Of a stretch of DNA of 64,000 bases, positions 20,100 to 31,700 are shown piece by piece (the stretch's first letter is position 1; each line of letters opens with the position of its first letter). The notes below the pieces were generated by a model. It was not told where the DNA came from, did no database searches, and saw only the letters and a list, made by a program, of their open reading frames with translations. The position numbers and the translations under genes were made by a program. This DNA comes from Gymnothorax reevesii (taxonomy: Eukaryota > Chordata > Actinopteri > Anguilliformes > Muraenidae), in contig CM056574.1 of assembly GCA_029721435.1 (NCBI GenBank), positions 29,745,001-29,809,000 of the forward strand, given 5' to 3'.

Positions 20100-23000
20100 G
20101 AAACCAACTAGGCAGGGGGCGAAGAAGCTCTCCAACTGGATTCAATGCTGTAGTGTTTTAGTGTTGGCTGCCCAGTAATAGTATCAAAAGTTTAGGAGAG
20201 CCAGGCCTCCCAACAATTTTGGTTTTTGTAGTAAGGGTCTACTAAATCTAGGCACCTTACCGCCCCAAATAAATTCAGACACCAGTTTATCAATTTTACC
20301 AAAAAAGACTGTGTAAGGTAAATGGGTAATTGAAAAAGGTATGAGAATTTAGGTAAAGAGTTCATCTTAACTGATTTGACACGTGCAGACAAGGATAACT
20401 GCAGTTACAACCAGCGCTCAAAGTCCTTTGGCAATTTGATCAATAATGGGAAAAAATTTGATTTAAATAGATCTGCAAATTTATTGGTGAAGTGGATGCC
20501 AAGGTAAGTGAAGCCGCATGGAGTAATTTTAAAGGGCAGAGTCTGTAGAGGGTAGTTGCGAGCTTCTGAATTTACTGGAAATAGCTCGCTCTTGTTCAAA
20601 TTGAGTTTGTATCCAGATATTTTGCCATATAAACTAAAAGATGTCTAGGGTAGCTGGAATAGAAACAGAAATATTTGCAACATATAATAATAAGTGCTCT
20701 GCCTATCAGGAAGTCACCTGTACAATTTCGAATCGCTCCACTCCAGTTATGTGGGTTTGTTCTGAGGGCAAGGGCTAATGGCTCAATAGCAATTGCAAAA
20801 AGCAACGGGCTCAAATTGCAGCCTTGCCGAGTGGAGCGAGGGAGGAGAAAATATTCAGAGTAGTTATTGTTAGTTTTAACTGAGGTGAACGGGCATCTGA
20901 AGAGCAGTTTCACCAAACTAATGAATGTGTCACCCAGACCAAATTTCTCCAAAGTACGAAAATGGTAGTCCCACTCAACACGGTCGAAGGCCTTTTTTGC
21001 GTCAAGTGAAATCACGGCCTCTGGTGCTGATGAAGTGGAAGGGTTATACAAAACATTAAGGAGCCTTCTTATGTTAAAAAATGAATATCTATTTTGTATT
21101 AAACCAGTCTGGTCAGGGGAAATAATAGAAGGTAATACAGCTTCTAGGTGCATGGCCAATAATTTGGAAAGCAGTTTCAGGTCCACCAATAATAAACTAA
21201 TTGGATGGTAGTGTCCACAAGAGAATGGGTCTTTGTTCTTTTGTAGAATAAGAGAAATTGACGCTTGAGTGAGTGTATACAGTCGCTTATGGGAGGGGAA
21301 AGATTCATTATACATATAAGGATTGGGGCTAATTTAACAAAAAATTTACAATAAAATTCAACTGGATAACCATCGGGGCCTGGACACTAACCTGCCTGCA
21401 TAGCTCCAGCAGCCTTCTTAAGCTCATCAATAGTAATGAAATTGGTTTGTCCAATTTCTCAGCTGAATCAGAATCAATTGTTGGAATGTCCAGCGGAGCA
21501 AAAAAGTTGTAAAAAGCGGATGGGTCATTTGACTGTTTTGATGTATAAAGAGAGGAATAAAGCAGTTTGAGTTGTTTATTAATTAATTAGGGGTCAGTGG
21601 TTATACCTGTAGGAGTCTGGATTTGTGGAATTAGGTGAGAAGCCGATTCCTGTTTTAACTGGTAAGCTAACAATAAATTTGCTTTGTCACCATATTTGCA
21701 GTAGGTACATCTGGATTTGAACAATAATTCCTGAGCAAAAGAAGTTGAGAGCACATCAAATTCTGCTTGCCGCAGAAGACGCTCCCTATACAAATCTGGT
21801 GACCGGGTTACAGAATAAATATTGTCAATCTGTGCATCTGTTTACTTAAATTAGCCAACCTTCCCTTTGTGATTTTGCCCTCATGTGAACAATAAGAAAT
21901 AATTCCCCCCCCTCAGGTAGGCCTTCAGGGTTTCTCACAAAAAAGATGCAGACATTCTAGGTTAAGCTAATAAGAAAAACCTCTAAGAGAAAATCAATTT
22001 GTTGGGAAATAAGTTAGAAAATTTTTATTTGATAATAGACTGTTGTTCTTCCGCCAGGGTGGCCAAATTTTGTCGTTTCCCTTCATTTGTGATTTCATCA
22101 GGACTGGGGCATGGTCTGATATAGCATCGTATGAGCAGAATAACACTGATACTGAACAATGTGATGGGTGGTGAGTTTGAGATGCCAAATACAGTGGCCA
22201 GAAATAAAGGAGGACACGCAGAAGGGAGAGAGACAAACAAACAAAACTGGAGAGCGAGAATCGCGCTTCCAAAAGACCAAGATGTAGTCCAAGACAAGGA
22301 AGCAAAGCGAGCTCAATAGGACGAACAGAAAAAGGAACTCACAGAAACATTCCCTTACTAACTAGTACTCTTCCTCAAATATGCGGGTAAACCCTAAGAG
22401 CTTTCTTACTAGAGACCTTACTGGCTAAAGTGCGAAACATAGCACTGACACTCTTAGGGAATTGAGGCGGAACCAGGGCTTAGATAGAATCTGGGCGACA
22501 CCCCCAATTAATGCCAGCTGGCCCAAGAATTCGATTGAGAGCAAAACGATGTCGCCCCGGACGAGAGCAGCAAAGAAAGCTCTCAAAGCCACTAAACCAT
22601 GACATACGACCGACTAAAAAATAATCAATACGTGTAAAGGTATGATCGATGTGCGAGAAAAACAACTATGCCCAATCAGATGGATTGTGAAAGCGCCAAG
22701 GATCTAAAAGTGAGAACTCTTCATTAAAGGACTGAATAACTCTAGCAGTTTGATGGTACTGCAGTTCTGATGGATGAGCGATCTAATGATGGATTAAGCC
22801 AACAATTGAAGTCCCCTTATTCCAAAAATAAGGTAGTGCGAAGACAAATCAGGTATAATGGAAAATATAGACCTAAAAAAGCCAGTATCATCCCAGGTAG
22901 GGCCATAAACATAGAGCAAATCACAGGGGTGCCATTAAGTTTCCCAGTTACAAGCACATATCTACCGTTTGGATCGGAACAAATAGCTGAGCAAGTAAAA

Positions 23001-23305
23001 TTAATTGATTTATGAATTAAAATCGCCACCCCTCTAGATTTGCTTCGGAATGATGAGTGATACACTTGTCCCACCCACCTCCTCTACAGCCTGTTATGAT
23101 CAGATGGTTTCAGGTGGGTTTCTTGGAGAAAGGCAGTGTGAACTCCCAGATTCTGAAGATGACCGATTATTCTGCTGCGTTTGATTGGTTGTTTAAAGCC
23201 TTGACAATTGCCCAAAAGGAATGATATTGCCCAAAAGGAATCATAAACAAACCCCTCCACCCTCCCACCCCTGCTAATGCGCCAAAGTAAACTGGGTGGA
23301 CGCAT
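20100..23305 (-). pseudogene. L1-like ORF2 (endonuclease-reverse transcriptase) relic
   Basis: The endonuclease part shows HLQNLGVHTAFLQETHLKPS (near 23130) and YHSSFRSKSRGVAILIHKS (near 23030), the apurinic-endonuclease-like signatures of L1. The reverse transcriptase lies in the frame 21315-20596: PISLL, SPDQTGLIQNRYSFFNIRRL, SLDAKKAFDRVEW and the RQGCNLSPLLFAIAIEPLA block. The YADD catalytic box is lost (near 20690-20700 the equivalent reads as stops and AEH). Downstream, frames at 20599-20405 and 20392-20192 carry the typical C-terminal SARVKSVKMNSLPKF segment. In an intact element this protein nicks target DNA and reverse-transcribes the RNA in place. Here it is clearly dead. Confidence 0.9.
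22150..22600. mobile_element. Foreign insertion inside L1 ORF2, family unknown
   Basis: L1 similarity breaks after the HTFTRIDYFLV segment (near 22610) and resumes at SDHAPVLMKSQ (near 22105). The 450 bp or so between does not read as ORF2 in any frame. It has no obvious TIRs. It may be a SINE or solo LTR; I could not define a target duplication. Confidence 0.5.
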
Positions 23306-23559
23306 ACCCCACTGTAACTAGTAAACACTAACTGACACCAAAGTGACACCTGTAAAGGGGAAAGAGTCATACCTCCACTTATGAGGTCAAGCGACATAGT
23401 GATAGGTGTCATTTAATTTATACAGCCTGGCCACACCCCTGTAACAGGTGTGACCCATCAGCCCCAATAAGGTTCTCAGCCCAGCCTTCCAGAGTGCAAT
23501 TCTGCAAAACAGACAATTAGTCAATCACAGGATAAGGGAGAGAGGGACGTCACATAGGA

Positions 23560-24236
23560 AATTGCATATATATATAGCAGAGAGGAGTTGTGGGAAATTT
23601 TGTTAGCCCGTCGCAGGGTCTCACTCGGGACATGAAAATTGTGGACACTGATGATAAATGGTCACGGCGGTTCACCCGTCCTGAGTTGGGCGCGCAGGGT
23701 GCGATGTGCTCTGTCCAGCTGGGGAGCGTCATCCAATTTCAGGAGGTCTTTCAATAAGCCCCCAAAAAACTCCATTGGACGCCATCCGTCTAAATTCTTC
23801 ACTCTTCCCACCAGACGGAGGTTATTCTTTCTAGACCTCCCCTCCAAATCATCGTATTTGTCCACCAGCGATGTCACTGGTGCTTTGAGCGCCCTGACCG
23901 TGGAATTTAGTGCGGAAAGCTGGTCGCTGTGGTCGTTTGCTGCTCGTTCCAAGTCGTGAATAGTTTTCCAATTGTCGTCTATTTTCTGCAGCAATGGTTG
24001 AGCAACACTCTTCAGCTCCGTGCGAACTGAATTAATTTCACCTTTCAGATCAGTTGCTAATAGATCAATCTTGCCGCCGATGTCTTCTTTTAAAGAGTCC
24101 AGCATGGATTGTAGACCCCGCAAATCAGTGGGGTCAGCCGTGTCTGCAGCTGCATCCAGCGGTAATGGTGGCTCAGTAAAATTGGAGGCTTTCGACACGT
24201 GTAGAATCGGATTTCTGCTTGGCAGACAGCATTGGT
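23560..24236 (-). pseudogene. L1-like ORF1 (RNA-binding coiled-coil protein) relic
   Basis: The main frame 24198-23662 (178 aa) has an acidic, Pro-containing N-terminus and a long heptad-like region (residues about 30-110, with regular Leu spacing). Then comes a DLEGRSRKNNLRLVG box followed by LDRAHRTLR, which is the conserved RRM-proximal sequence of L1 ORF1 proteins. A more likely start (MLSAKQKS) lies in another frame at 24236, so a shift separates it from the main frame. A second shift near 23660 throws the C-terminal end into another frame (PFIISVHNF-like). In intact elements ORF1 protein coats the element RNA as a trimer. Confidence 0.85.
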
Positions 24237-24359
24237 GATTTCAAAGTTTAAAAAGTACTTCTGCTGAGTAAATTTACTAGATTAAAGGCTAGGTAGGCAG
24301 AAACCTAGAAAAAAGGTTCGAATTGAGTCCACACGGTTCTCATCCCATCAGCTCTGACC

Positions 24360-25407
24360 ATAGATATATATAGAACACTAGATTGCTGATCTGTTCTCCG
24401 AGCCTATACACCCGGAAGTAAAATTCGCCCATAGACTCCCATTCATTTTCGCCTACTTTAAAATTACATTTTCAAAAACACTTGCGTGCAAATCTGTGTT
24501 ATTTTGGTATCGCTGTGCTGAGCAACATTTTGTCTCCCTAAATATGTGCTTTTCGGAGGATGGAAAGCGGCACATTTACTAAAGGGAAGATCAAAATGTG
24601 ACTCGATGTCAACGTTAAAGTGCTGCAGAGAAGTGACTTTAACGCGATCCCGGCTTTTACCTCTGATAAGATAATTGCTTGGTAGTTATCGCCATTATAA
24701 GAAACGTCGTTTGAATGTCCGTATACGTTATCAAATTACACTCTGGTTTCCTCACTTCATTGTACCCTGGTTGACTATTTGACATCAACCGAATTGTTTA
24801 TATTGAATCATATGGCCAACGTTGATAAAAGGAAGCGCTAGTGAAGCCTTTCTCCCCTCCTTATTTTTTGGAGCTCTGTTTAAAACAGACAAAGCGACTT
24901 GTCCACTGTTTTAAATATTATGCGGGTAAGAAGTATTGTCATTGAATGTCAAGTACAAGTAGCTAGCTAGCTTGCAAGCCACATTTTAAATTTTTTTTAC
25001 CACTAAGTCAATGCAGTCCCCGCGATGCCAAGGTAGCTCGCTGGTGACCGATATCAATCGCTAGCGTTCGCTTTTAGTCAGCGGTCTGTTCAAGTCAATG
25101 GGACGGCTAATTAGCAAGCTAGCACGAAACACGATTTTTTTCTATTAAAGTGACAACTTTGCATTTATACTTTACCTTTAGCATGAAACGTTTTATTACA
25201 GCTCTTCAAATAAATATTGCTACAAAAGGCAGTTGCACATCTCAGCATTTTCTCGCTTGTGTCGACTTATTTGAAATTGGCCTCATAGGAAAACATTCAT
25301 TTTTATGAAGAAGTTGGGTGTATCATTATGGCGGCCGGGTGCTTCACTTTGGATAATGTAAATATGACGACATCAGAAATCTAGTGTTCTAAATTTATAT
25401 ATCTATG
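24360..25407. mobile_element. TIR element of 1.05 kb with 9-bp target duplication (MULE-like?)
   Basis: Left ATAGATATATATAGAACACT and right (reverse complement) ATAGATATATAAATTTAGAA, then a shared AGAACACTAGATT and CTGAT after a small indel. GCTCTGACC is present on both sides (24351-24359 and 25408-25416). A 9-bp duplication is typical of Mutator-like elements; if two terminal C are counted as element the duplication shortens to 6 bp. No transposase is present. The interior has a CpG-containing block and GCTAGCTAGCTAGC-like sequence near 24960. Confidence 0.7.
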
Positions 25408-25556
25408 GCTCTGACCCAAGCTCCTCCGACCAGACACGCATCTGATGCACGCGCTGACAATGCCTTATCGGTGGCCGCCGTCAGCTGGTAAATCGCACAC
25501 ACGCAACCTAACCCCCATCACAGCAACTGTGTTTAGAGGTAAAAGAATTGAGCCGT

Positions 25557-25799
25557 TTACCTGTCCAACAGAAGTACAGCGAGCTCCGAGTCCAACTTGA
25601 AACCAATGCTATCCCGAACTTCTCTCCATTTTCTAAATGCAACGCCGATATTGACACGCGTTTTATTGCGTTTATTGTCAAACTCTATTTTAGACTCCCT
25701 TTTTGCCGAATCCGTTTTCCTCTTCTTGGGTTGTTTTGCACTGAACGCGGGTGTTTCCAAATGTGGAATGGCAACTTTTCCTATCCGGTCGTCCGCCAT
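25557..25799 (-). CDS. Small basic protein, conserved in style, inside a TTAA element
   Basis: An 80-codon frame opens with ATG (25797-25799) close to the 5' end of the element and ends in a stop at 25557. After a Lys/Arg-rich linker (KKRKTDSAKRESK) it has the segment VNIGVAFRKWREVRDSIGFK followed by DSELAVLLLD. I recall this segment (x-F-x-x-WRE-L-x-D-x-x-G-x-K-x-D-x-E-x-A-x-x-LLD) from N-termini of uncharacterised fish proteins, but not a defined function. The position suggests it is exon 1 of the parental transposase gene, retained when the rest was lost. The frame is undamaged, which is notable in this otherwise decayed region. It may not be translated. Confidence 0.5.
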   Translation of the reverse strand: MADDRIGKVAIPHLETPAFSAKQPKKRKTDSAKRESKIEFDNKRNKTRVNIGVAFRKWREVRDSIGFKLDSELAVLLLDR

Positions 25800-26055
25800 T
25801 GCTGTAGAGTGGTTTCCGCATCAGCTGTAGTAGAACAGCCAATCGCTGTTTGGCTCTCTCAAAGCTCTATAAGCTGCTCTGTGATTGGTCAGAATCTACC
25901 GTCACGCGTAGATTCTTTGCAGGCTGAAAACACAGCCTAGGGGAGACGTAGAGGTCTGATCTTTTTTCACATCACTTCCTTTACATTATCCCCAAGGTTA
26001 TTTTGTAAATTTTTGCCTAAAACGGCCAAAAGAAAGTTGCCTACCTAGCCTTTAA

Positions 26056-27276
26056 GTCTGTCAGTGACCAAACAATTTTCATTAAAGGACTCTAACAGTA
26101 GAGGTGCAAAAACGCATGTCTCACATGTTCGGTGTCTGACGCAGCCCCCCCTTTCTGAGCCTTTTCATGCTAGAATTTTCTTCTGCCTGAGATAAAATTG
26201 GGAGTGTGAGTGTGGGTTGACAGCACAGATCTCTATTCTCTGAGCATATGAGTCCCTAAGCTATGAGAGAACCTATTTTGACTGGACTGGGGTGCGTGTG
26301 TTCTACCACCTAGTCAGCCTCCCCTGAGTTGCCCTTCTTTTATTTGTAACACATTCTTGCTGAAACACAGACACACATTCACATAGTCACAGCCGCAAAT
26401 GTAAAGACATTGACGAAGTTCTTGTCATTTGATCATTCAACTGCAGCCAATTATATGTGTGAGCCAGTTTTTTTTCTTTTCTTTTTTTTTCAAATTTCAC
26501 AAATGTGTGTCTGTTCCCACCATGTGATCCCAGAAATGAAACCTTCATTTGCATATACGTGATAGACCTCGAATCTGGGACTCAATGTTGTCTTGGAGCG
26601 TTAAGTGTTGAGTTCACACTTGTGTTTTTGGCCCCCCAATCACCACCCCCTTTCCATTTTTCTCCCTCTTTCTGCTTCATTCACCAAAAGTAAACAGCGC
26701 GAACCAATAACCGGAGGCAGCTGTTCTACAGAAGCAATATCGATGTGTGGACAATATTGAGTTCCTGTTTTCCACTCCACCGAATCCTGGTGAAGTCTGT
26801 CTCTCTCTCTCTCTCTCTCTTCCAGTTTTCAGTTTTATTAATGATTAATGCAATTTTCCTTCCTTTAGATAAATCTGATCAAACATTGATAACAGAGTGA
26901 CAAGCAAAATTTATCTATGCAACTAATCTCTCCTTCATTCCATGGTCTCTATCCTTACAACTCTCTGATGTCATGGAAATCTCTCAACAATGATCTGAGT
27001 TACATGACAAGTGGGTTATGAAAATGAATGTCAGGCTTATAGCCGGGGCAGCCAGGAGTGAATGGAGCAGGTGTTAATTTGTTCCAATAGAATAAGCACC
27101 CTGACACTTGCACTCCACAGGAAAAATAAATAATTAAATAAATCAGCAGGAAGATTCCGGAACATACTGCAAAGCATTCACTTGTCTGCCCAATCCTCAT
27201 GTTTGCTTCTTGCTTGCTGACAATTTTGTCAAGAGTATGAGTAAATTCAATTTTTCCTCACAAAAATGAGTGTAAC
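26056..27276. other. No gene seen
   Basis: The first part may be the remaining 5' leader of the L1-like element. A T-rich run lies at 26470-26490. No recognisable coding sequence. Confidence 0.4.
26799..26821 (+). repeat. (TC)n microsatellite
   Basis: About 11 uninterrupted TC dinucleotides. Confidence 0.95.
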
Positions 27277-27278
27277 TA

Positions 27279-28789
27279 TACTCAGCAACAAAAGTTTCTG
27301 TGACACCATTTATGTGTATGTTATAAATGACACGCAAAGATCTCAATGCAATCAATATGTTTATTTAACAGGAGAAACACTGACTTTTCAGTGCCAACGT
27401 CACTCAAAACGAAAAATGTCATTTTCATGCGTCATGAAGCACTTGTCTGACGTCTAACCAATTGTGACCTTCACACTTCAATACCGGGTGTGACTTCCTC
27501 GTGCCATGATGCAAGCAACGCATCTCTGGCGCATGGACCGAATCAGATGTGCCAGAAATTGCTGTGGGATGTCATTCCAAATCTGACGTAGACGTTGTCG
27601 CAATTCCTGGAGTGTAGCTGGCGGGTTATCCAACCGCCGCAAACGTCGATCCATCTTGTCCCAAAGATGCTCGATTGGGGACATGTCTGGGGATCTGGCT
27701 GGCCATGGCAGGACATTGACATGTTGTTGCATCAGATACTGCTGTACAATCCTTGCAACGTGTGGTCTGGCGTTATCATGTTGCAGCGTTATTCCGGGAC
27801 CATGTTGCATCAAAAACGGTACCACCAATGGCCGTAGCACTTCATCGCGATATCTTTGACCTGTCAGATTTCCATCAATAACAAGCAAATCTGTTCTGTT
27901 TCTAGCCGTGATCCCTCCCCAAATCATGACACTACCACCTCCAAAACGATCAAATTCCTGAACACAGTTGTTGGCATAACGTTCTCCACGTCGACGGTAT
28001 ACACGTAAACGACCATCACATCGGTTAAGCATGAATCTTGATTCATCAGTGAAGAGTACAAGATCCCAGTGACGTTGGATCCACCGTCGATGTTGTTGTG
28101 CCCACTGTAGACGCAGTCGTCGGGTGTTGTACTGTGAGTATTGGACGTCTTGCTGGCCAACGTGGGACAATGCCAAAATGACAGAGACGGCGACGGATTG
28201 TCTGTGCAGACAGTCGCCTCAAACCAGGTATCGTTCTTGCAGTTATGGTTGCAGGTTGGAATAGATTTCGGAGATGGGTTGTTCGAATCCAGTTGTCCTG
28301 TCTGGGAGTGGTTACTCGTGGACGGCCGCTGCGAGGACGGTCTCTGACATGTCTTGTCTGCTGATGACGCTGCCATAAGTTCCAAATGGTGTTTCGGTGG
28401 ACATTCAGGCGATGAGCAACTTCCCTCTGCGAGGTTCCGGATTCAAACATCCCAATGGCCCTCCACCGATCATTTTCAGACAGTCTTGGCATTTAGAGGG
28501 TAGAGTTCCTGATCCGAAATGGCTGTGTTTTCGATAAGTGATGCTTCCGTCGTTCATCAGGCACAATGTGAACATTCCAAAAATTTTCCTCTTTTATTGC
28601 CATCCACAAGCATGATTTACGCACATTTTCACGTGCAAAGTCATTTTCTCGCATTTTCATGATTTCCATTTCAATGTTGTGTTTACGTGTACTGTTTCAG
28701 TCTGATATCACCATGTATGACAATTTCATAATTGCGTTATGAAAAATAATTAACAATATTGGTGTCACAGAAACTTTTGTTGCTGAGTA
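27279..28789 (-). mobile_element. Tc1-like transposon (1.51 kb) with near-perfect TIRs
   Basis: The left TIR TACTCAGCAACAAAAGTTTC and onward (27279 to about 27307) is the exact reverse complement of the right one (about 28761-28789). Both are flanked by TA (27277-27278, 28790-28791), the Tc1/mariner target. The match continues three bases beyond TA on each side, probably by chance. Length and layout (short TIRs, one intronless transposase) are standard for the family. Confidence 0.95.
27478..28492 (-). pseudogene. Tc1-like transposase (DD34E), one frameshift
   Basis: Start ATG at 28490-28492; stop at 27478-27480. N-terminal paired-type DNA-binding region: a first helix-turn-helix (SQREVAHRLNVHRNTIWNLW), a GRPR hook-like RPRSGRPR, then a second helical motif (ITARTIPG...SAQTIRRRL). 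Near 28125-28135 the frame changes by one base; the catalytic half continues in the frame 28176-27478. Catalytic residues are intact: Asp in LFTDESRF (28045-28047), Asp in QHDNARPH (27775-27777) and Glu in SPIEHLWD (27670-27672), with 34 residues between the last two. The expected family length is about 340 aa and this relic fits (about 337). The protein cuts the element out and inserts it at TA. One small indel is the only obvious lesion. Confidence 0.95.
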
Positions 28790-28791
28790 TA

Positions 28792-31700
28792 GTTCATGCA
28801 GGAAACTCGAGAAGAGCTACATCATCTGACAGCAGCCTGGTAAGCTACCAGCACGTCAGCATCAGCAGGTACACAATTGGAGGAGACACATCACCAGGTC
28901 ATACAGCGGTCTATTTGAAGGACGTCAAGCTCGCTCACTTCCGCTGCTGTTTGCAATGACTTTTCATGCTATGCAACATGCTGTTTAGTTCTTTGCTTGC
29001 TGCCTCCACCCCAGCCTCCACCTGTTTGGCTCTGCTCACATTGGGGGGATTTTGATTTCTGTTCATGACTATGTTTGTATGTTTGCTGTGCCTAGGTAGG
29101 ACATTCCTCCGGAGCAGAATCACTGCCAATATACAATGTAATGCTTATACCCATGAATAAATTGTTCTATTTTATTCAAACGTGAGTTTTCCTGACTGAA
29201 CTAAATTAACAGCAGGCCATGGGGTAGAGCTCAGCCTGGCAGGCCAGTGCAGGGTTTCAGATTGGGTTCAATAACCCTCCCTTCCCATTGAAGCATCAAT
29301 AAAACTGCAGGGGTCGAATGAAGTGAATTAATGAAATTGGGTTCTGTCACTTAGACTCATAAGGAGGATTCCATTGACGTGCAACCCACATGAAAAACCG
29401 CCTTTCCCTTTGATCCGAAAAACTGGAGAACAAGCTTGGCCTGATCATCGGAGGACACTTGTTGGCATGAATGAAAGCGCTTTGATTCAAACCCTCGTCA
29501 GGCACATGTGGAGGGGATCAGGACAAATTGTCAGCCCACTAGCTTATAAATGTGGACTCCCAGCACTAATTTGACAGTTTTCAGAAATATTGCATGAAGC
29601 CTGTCTGAATTACAAACATTTGAAAAGCAAACTGAAAACCACTGAAGAGAACTTAAAGATTAAGTTTAGAAAGATTATGTTTTTGAATAGGAGGGCAAAA
29701 TTACAACAATATATGTATTGTATTTTGACTTTGCAGGTGCTTAACCAAAGAGGAGTCAAACCTCGGATTCAGGCCTATGGATAGCCTGTTGATACCACTT
29801 ACAAAGCAAGAAACACAAAGACCTGCATAAAATGGCTCTAAGATGCTACGCTGCCCTTGTGCTACGGTAGGCTATGTAAATAAGCTGAATTGATCACCTG
29901 CATGTTTTTCCCTGCTCGTCTCAATGCAGTTCCCTTTAGCACAGGACACGAAGAAAAGACACAGCAAATCAATCTGGTGGCAAAATGGGCCTCATCTAAT
30001 CAATGCTGGCTTCAGCTCAACGCAGTCGAAAAAGATTCATATTGCAGTATTAATCAACCAATGACCATATTCAATTTAGAATGATGCAAGCATATTGATC
30101 GTAGCTCCTCTATTTTCATTTCATTTCATTTCCCACCGAAAGTATCTGCGTAAACATTTCACTGCCTTCTTTTAAGATCAATACGTAATGAATGAATGTA
30201 GGAGTAGTGAGACGTGAAGAGTTTTCATTTCTTGGAGGGCTGAGCATTGAAATGCCTGAGATACAGTATCATAGCCATAGTACAAGAAAAGGAAACTAGA
30301 GTCTTTGAACCTTTAGCTCCTTGTGAGTGACTTGAGGGAAAAAATGCTCTATCAATAAGTCTTCATTTAAAATCTCAACTTCCAGGGATTCTGATGCAGT
30401 CCTGTGGGTTTCAGTGAGAAAATATCCATTGGATATGTTCTCTGCGGATATGTTCACTGCTTTGGTGCAGGAAAACATTGCTTTCCAGTCTGTCTCAAAC
30501 TGGGAGAGGGGCTCTTTTTGGTGGACGAATATGATGCGTAAACCCAAGCAATTAACGTCATTGTGCCCAAATGAGTAAATAAACCTGCCTGAACAATAGT
30601 TAGGTCTCCACAAATACTGCTATTGGGCTAACCAACATCACCGTTTTAATGCTGACCTTCCACCCTGTCACTCTGTTTGTAAGTAAAGGGAGTTTAGCAT
30701 AGAAATTTTCTTTGAATTCTTCCTTTGGGCCTATACCCAAAAGGCTTTGCTCTTCATTGTTACCGGATGCTAGCGAAGAGCCTTTGAACACAGAAGACGA
30801 CGGGAATTCGCGCAGAAAACAAAAAAGCAAAGACACGTTATCCTCTCCAAAGAATAACTTCCTGCTCTGCAATACTCAATCCTATTTTTGAGTCAACATA
30901 TTAATAACTGAGGAGCTTAGTGCTACATTTGCTTAAGTCACATTTTGACACACTGAGGGAAGGATGAGAAAACATCGTTTGGAGTTATTTAAGTGGATTT
31001 TCTCAATTTTTTCAAGTTGTAAATTTTGTGACTTATGTACTTTTAGCACTGGGGTCTTCAATTAGCAGATTTTATGGACCAATTATATATTCAGTCCCTT
31101 TAATCTCAAAGTAGACATTTTGTGATTGAAGTGCTTTTAGGTCCAAGGTCTTCAATTAAAATTTGATACCAATGGGATGACTCTTTCTTCAGGGACACGT
31201 ACTTGCTGATGACCTGTTCCTCTGTTCTAGAGTCTAGAGACGGAAGAAGGGAGAGAGAGAATGTACCCCAATTTCTGAGAGTGTATTACTAGGAATTTGC
31301 ACACCACTGGAGCATTTGTCTGGAAGAAGAAAACTATGCAAAACATTTTTCATTGAGACAACGCTTTCTCATAAACAAGCCAAGAAGTAAACACATTTTC
31401 ATTTCAAGCTCTACTGTAAACAATTTACATGATTTGAATCCATGATTTATAGTGCCTCCCTTCGATGCCCCGGTTATTGACTATTGCTCAAAATATTATC
31501 AGAACCATTCCTGCTGTCAGCAAAGACCATCTGATCACCAACCTTTATTCCAAATTCATCTTCATTATCTATTTAACCAAGATGTTGCCTTGCCTCCAAC
31601 CGAAAACATGAGAGAGACTATCCTATGCTTTCAGCTCCAAAGGCATAGAACAAAATTTTGCAAGGAGAAAAAAAAAAACTGAGAATTTGTGTCCTGTGGA

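Larger units (their letters stand above)
19950..24285 (-). mobile_element. L1-like (L1/Tx1) LINE, decayed, with insertions
   Basis: Reading on -, the order is a 5' leader (right side), ORF1 (about 24236-23560), then ORF2 with endonuclease (about 23235-22800), a linker, reverse transcriptase (about 21600-20640) and a C-terminal region (to about 19950). The order and motifs match fish L1-like elements. Many stops and frameshifts are present, so the copy is old. The 5' leader is interrupted by the TTAA element at 24286-26051, and ORF2 by foreign sequence at about 22150-22600. No oligo-T (the minus-strand poly-A) was found at the 3' end, so that boundary is approximate. Confidence 0.85.
24286..26051 (-). 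mobile_element. TTAA-flanked DNA element, termini AGGCTAGGTAGGCA (Kolobok-like), interrupted
   Basis: TTAA at 24282-24285 is followed by AGGCTAGGTAGGCAGAAA. The other end in reverse complement is AGGCTAGGTAGGCAACTT, followed by TTAA 26052-26055. The first 14 bases of the ends match perfectly. It carries a small ORF on - (25799-25557) but no transposase core, and it is interrupted by another element at 24360-25407; without that it would be about 720 bp. It inserted into the 5' leader of the L1-like LINE, so it is younger than that LINE. The Kolobok label is inferred from target and termini. Confidence 0.8.

Noticed and set aside
25548..25940. 130- and 77-codon ORFs on + at 25548-25940
   Set aside because: They are shadows of the small conserved-looking frame on - and of the element's end.
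27924..28385. 153-codon ORF on - overlapping the Tc1-like transposase
   Set aside because: It is an alternative frame of the transposase. The catalytic and DNA-binding motifs lie in the other two frames.
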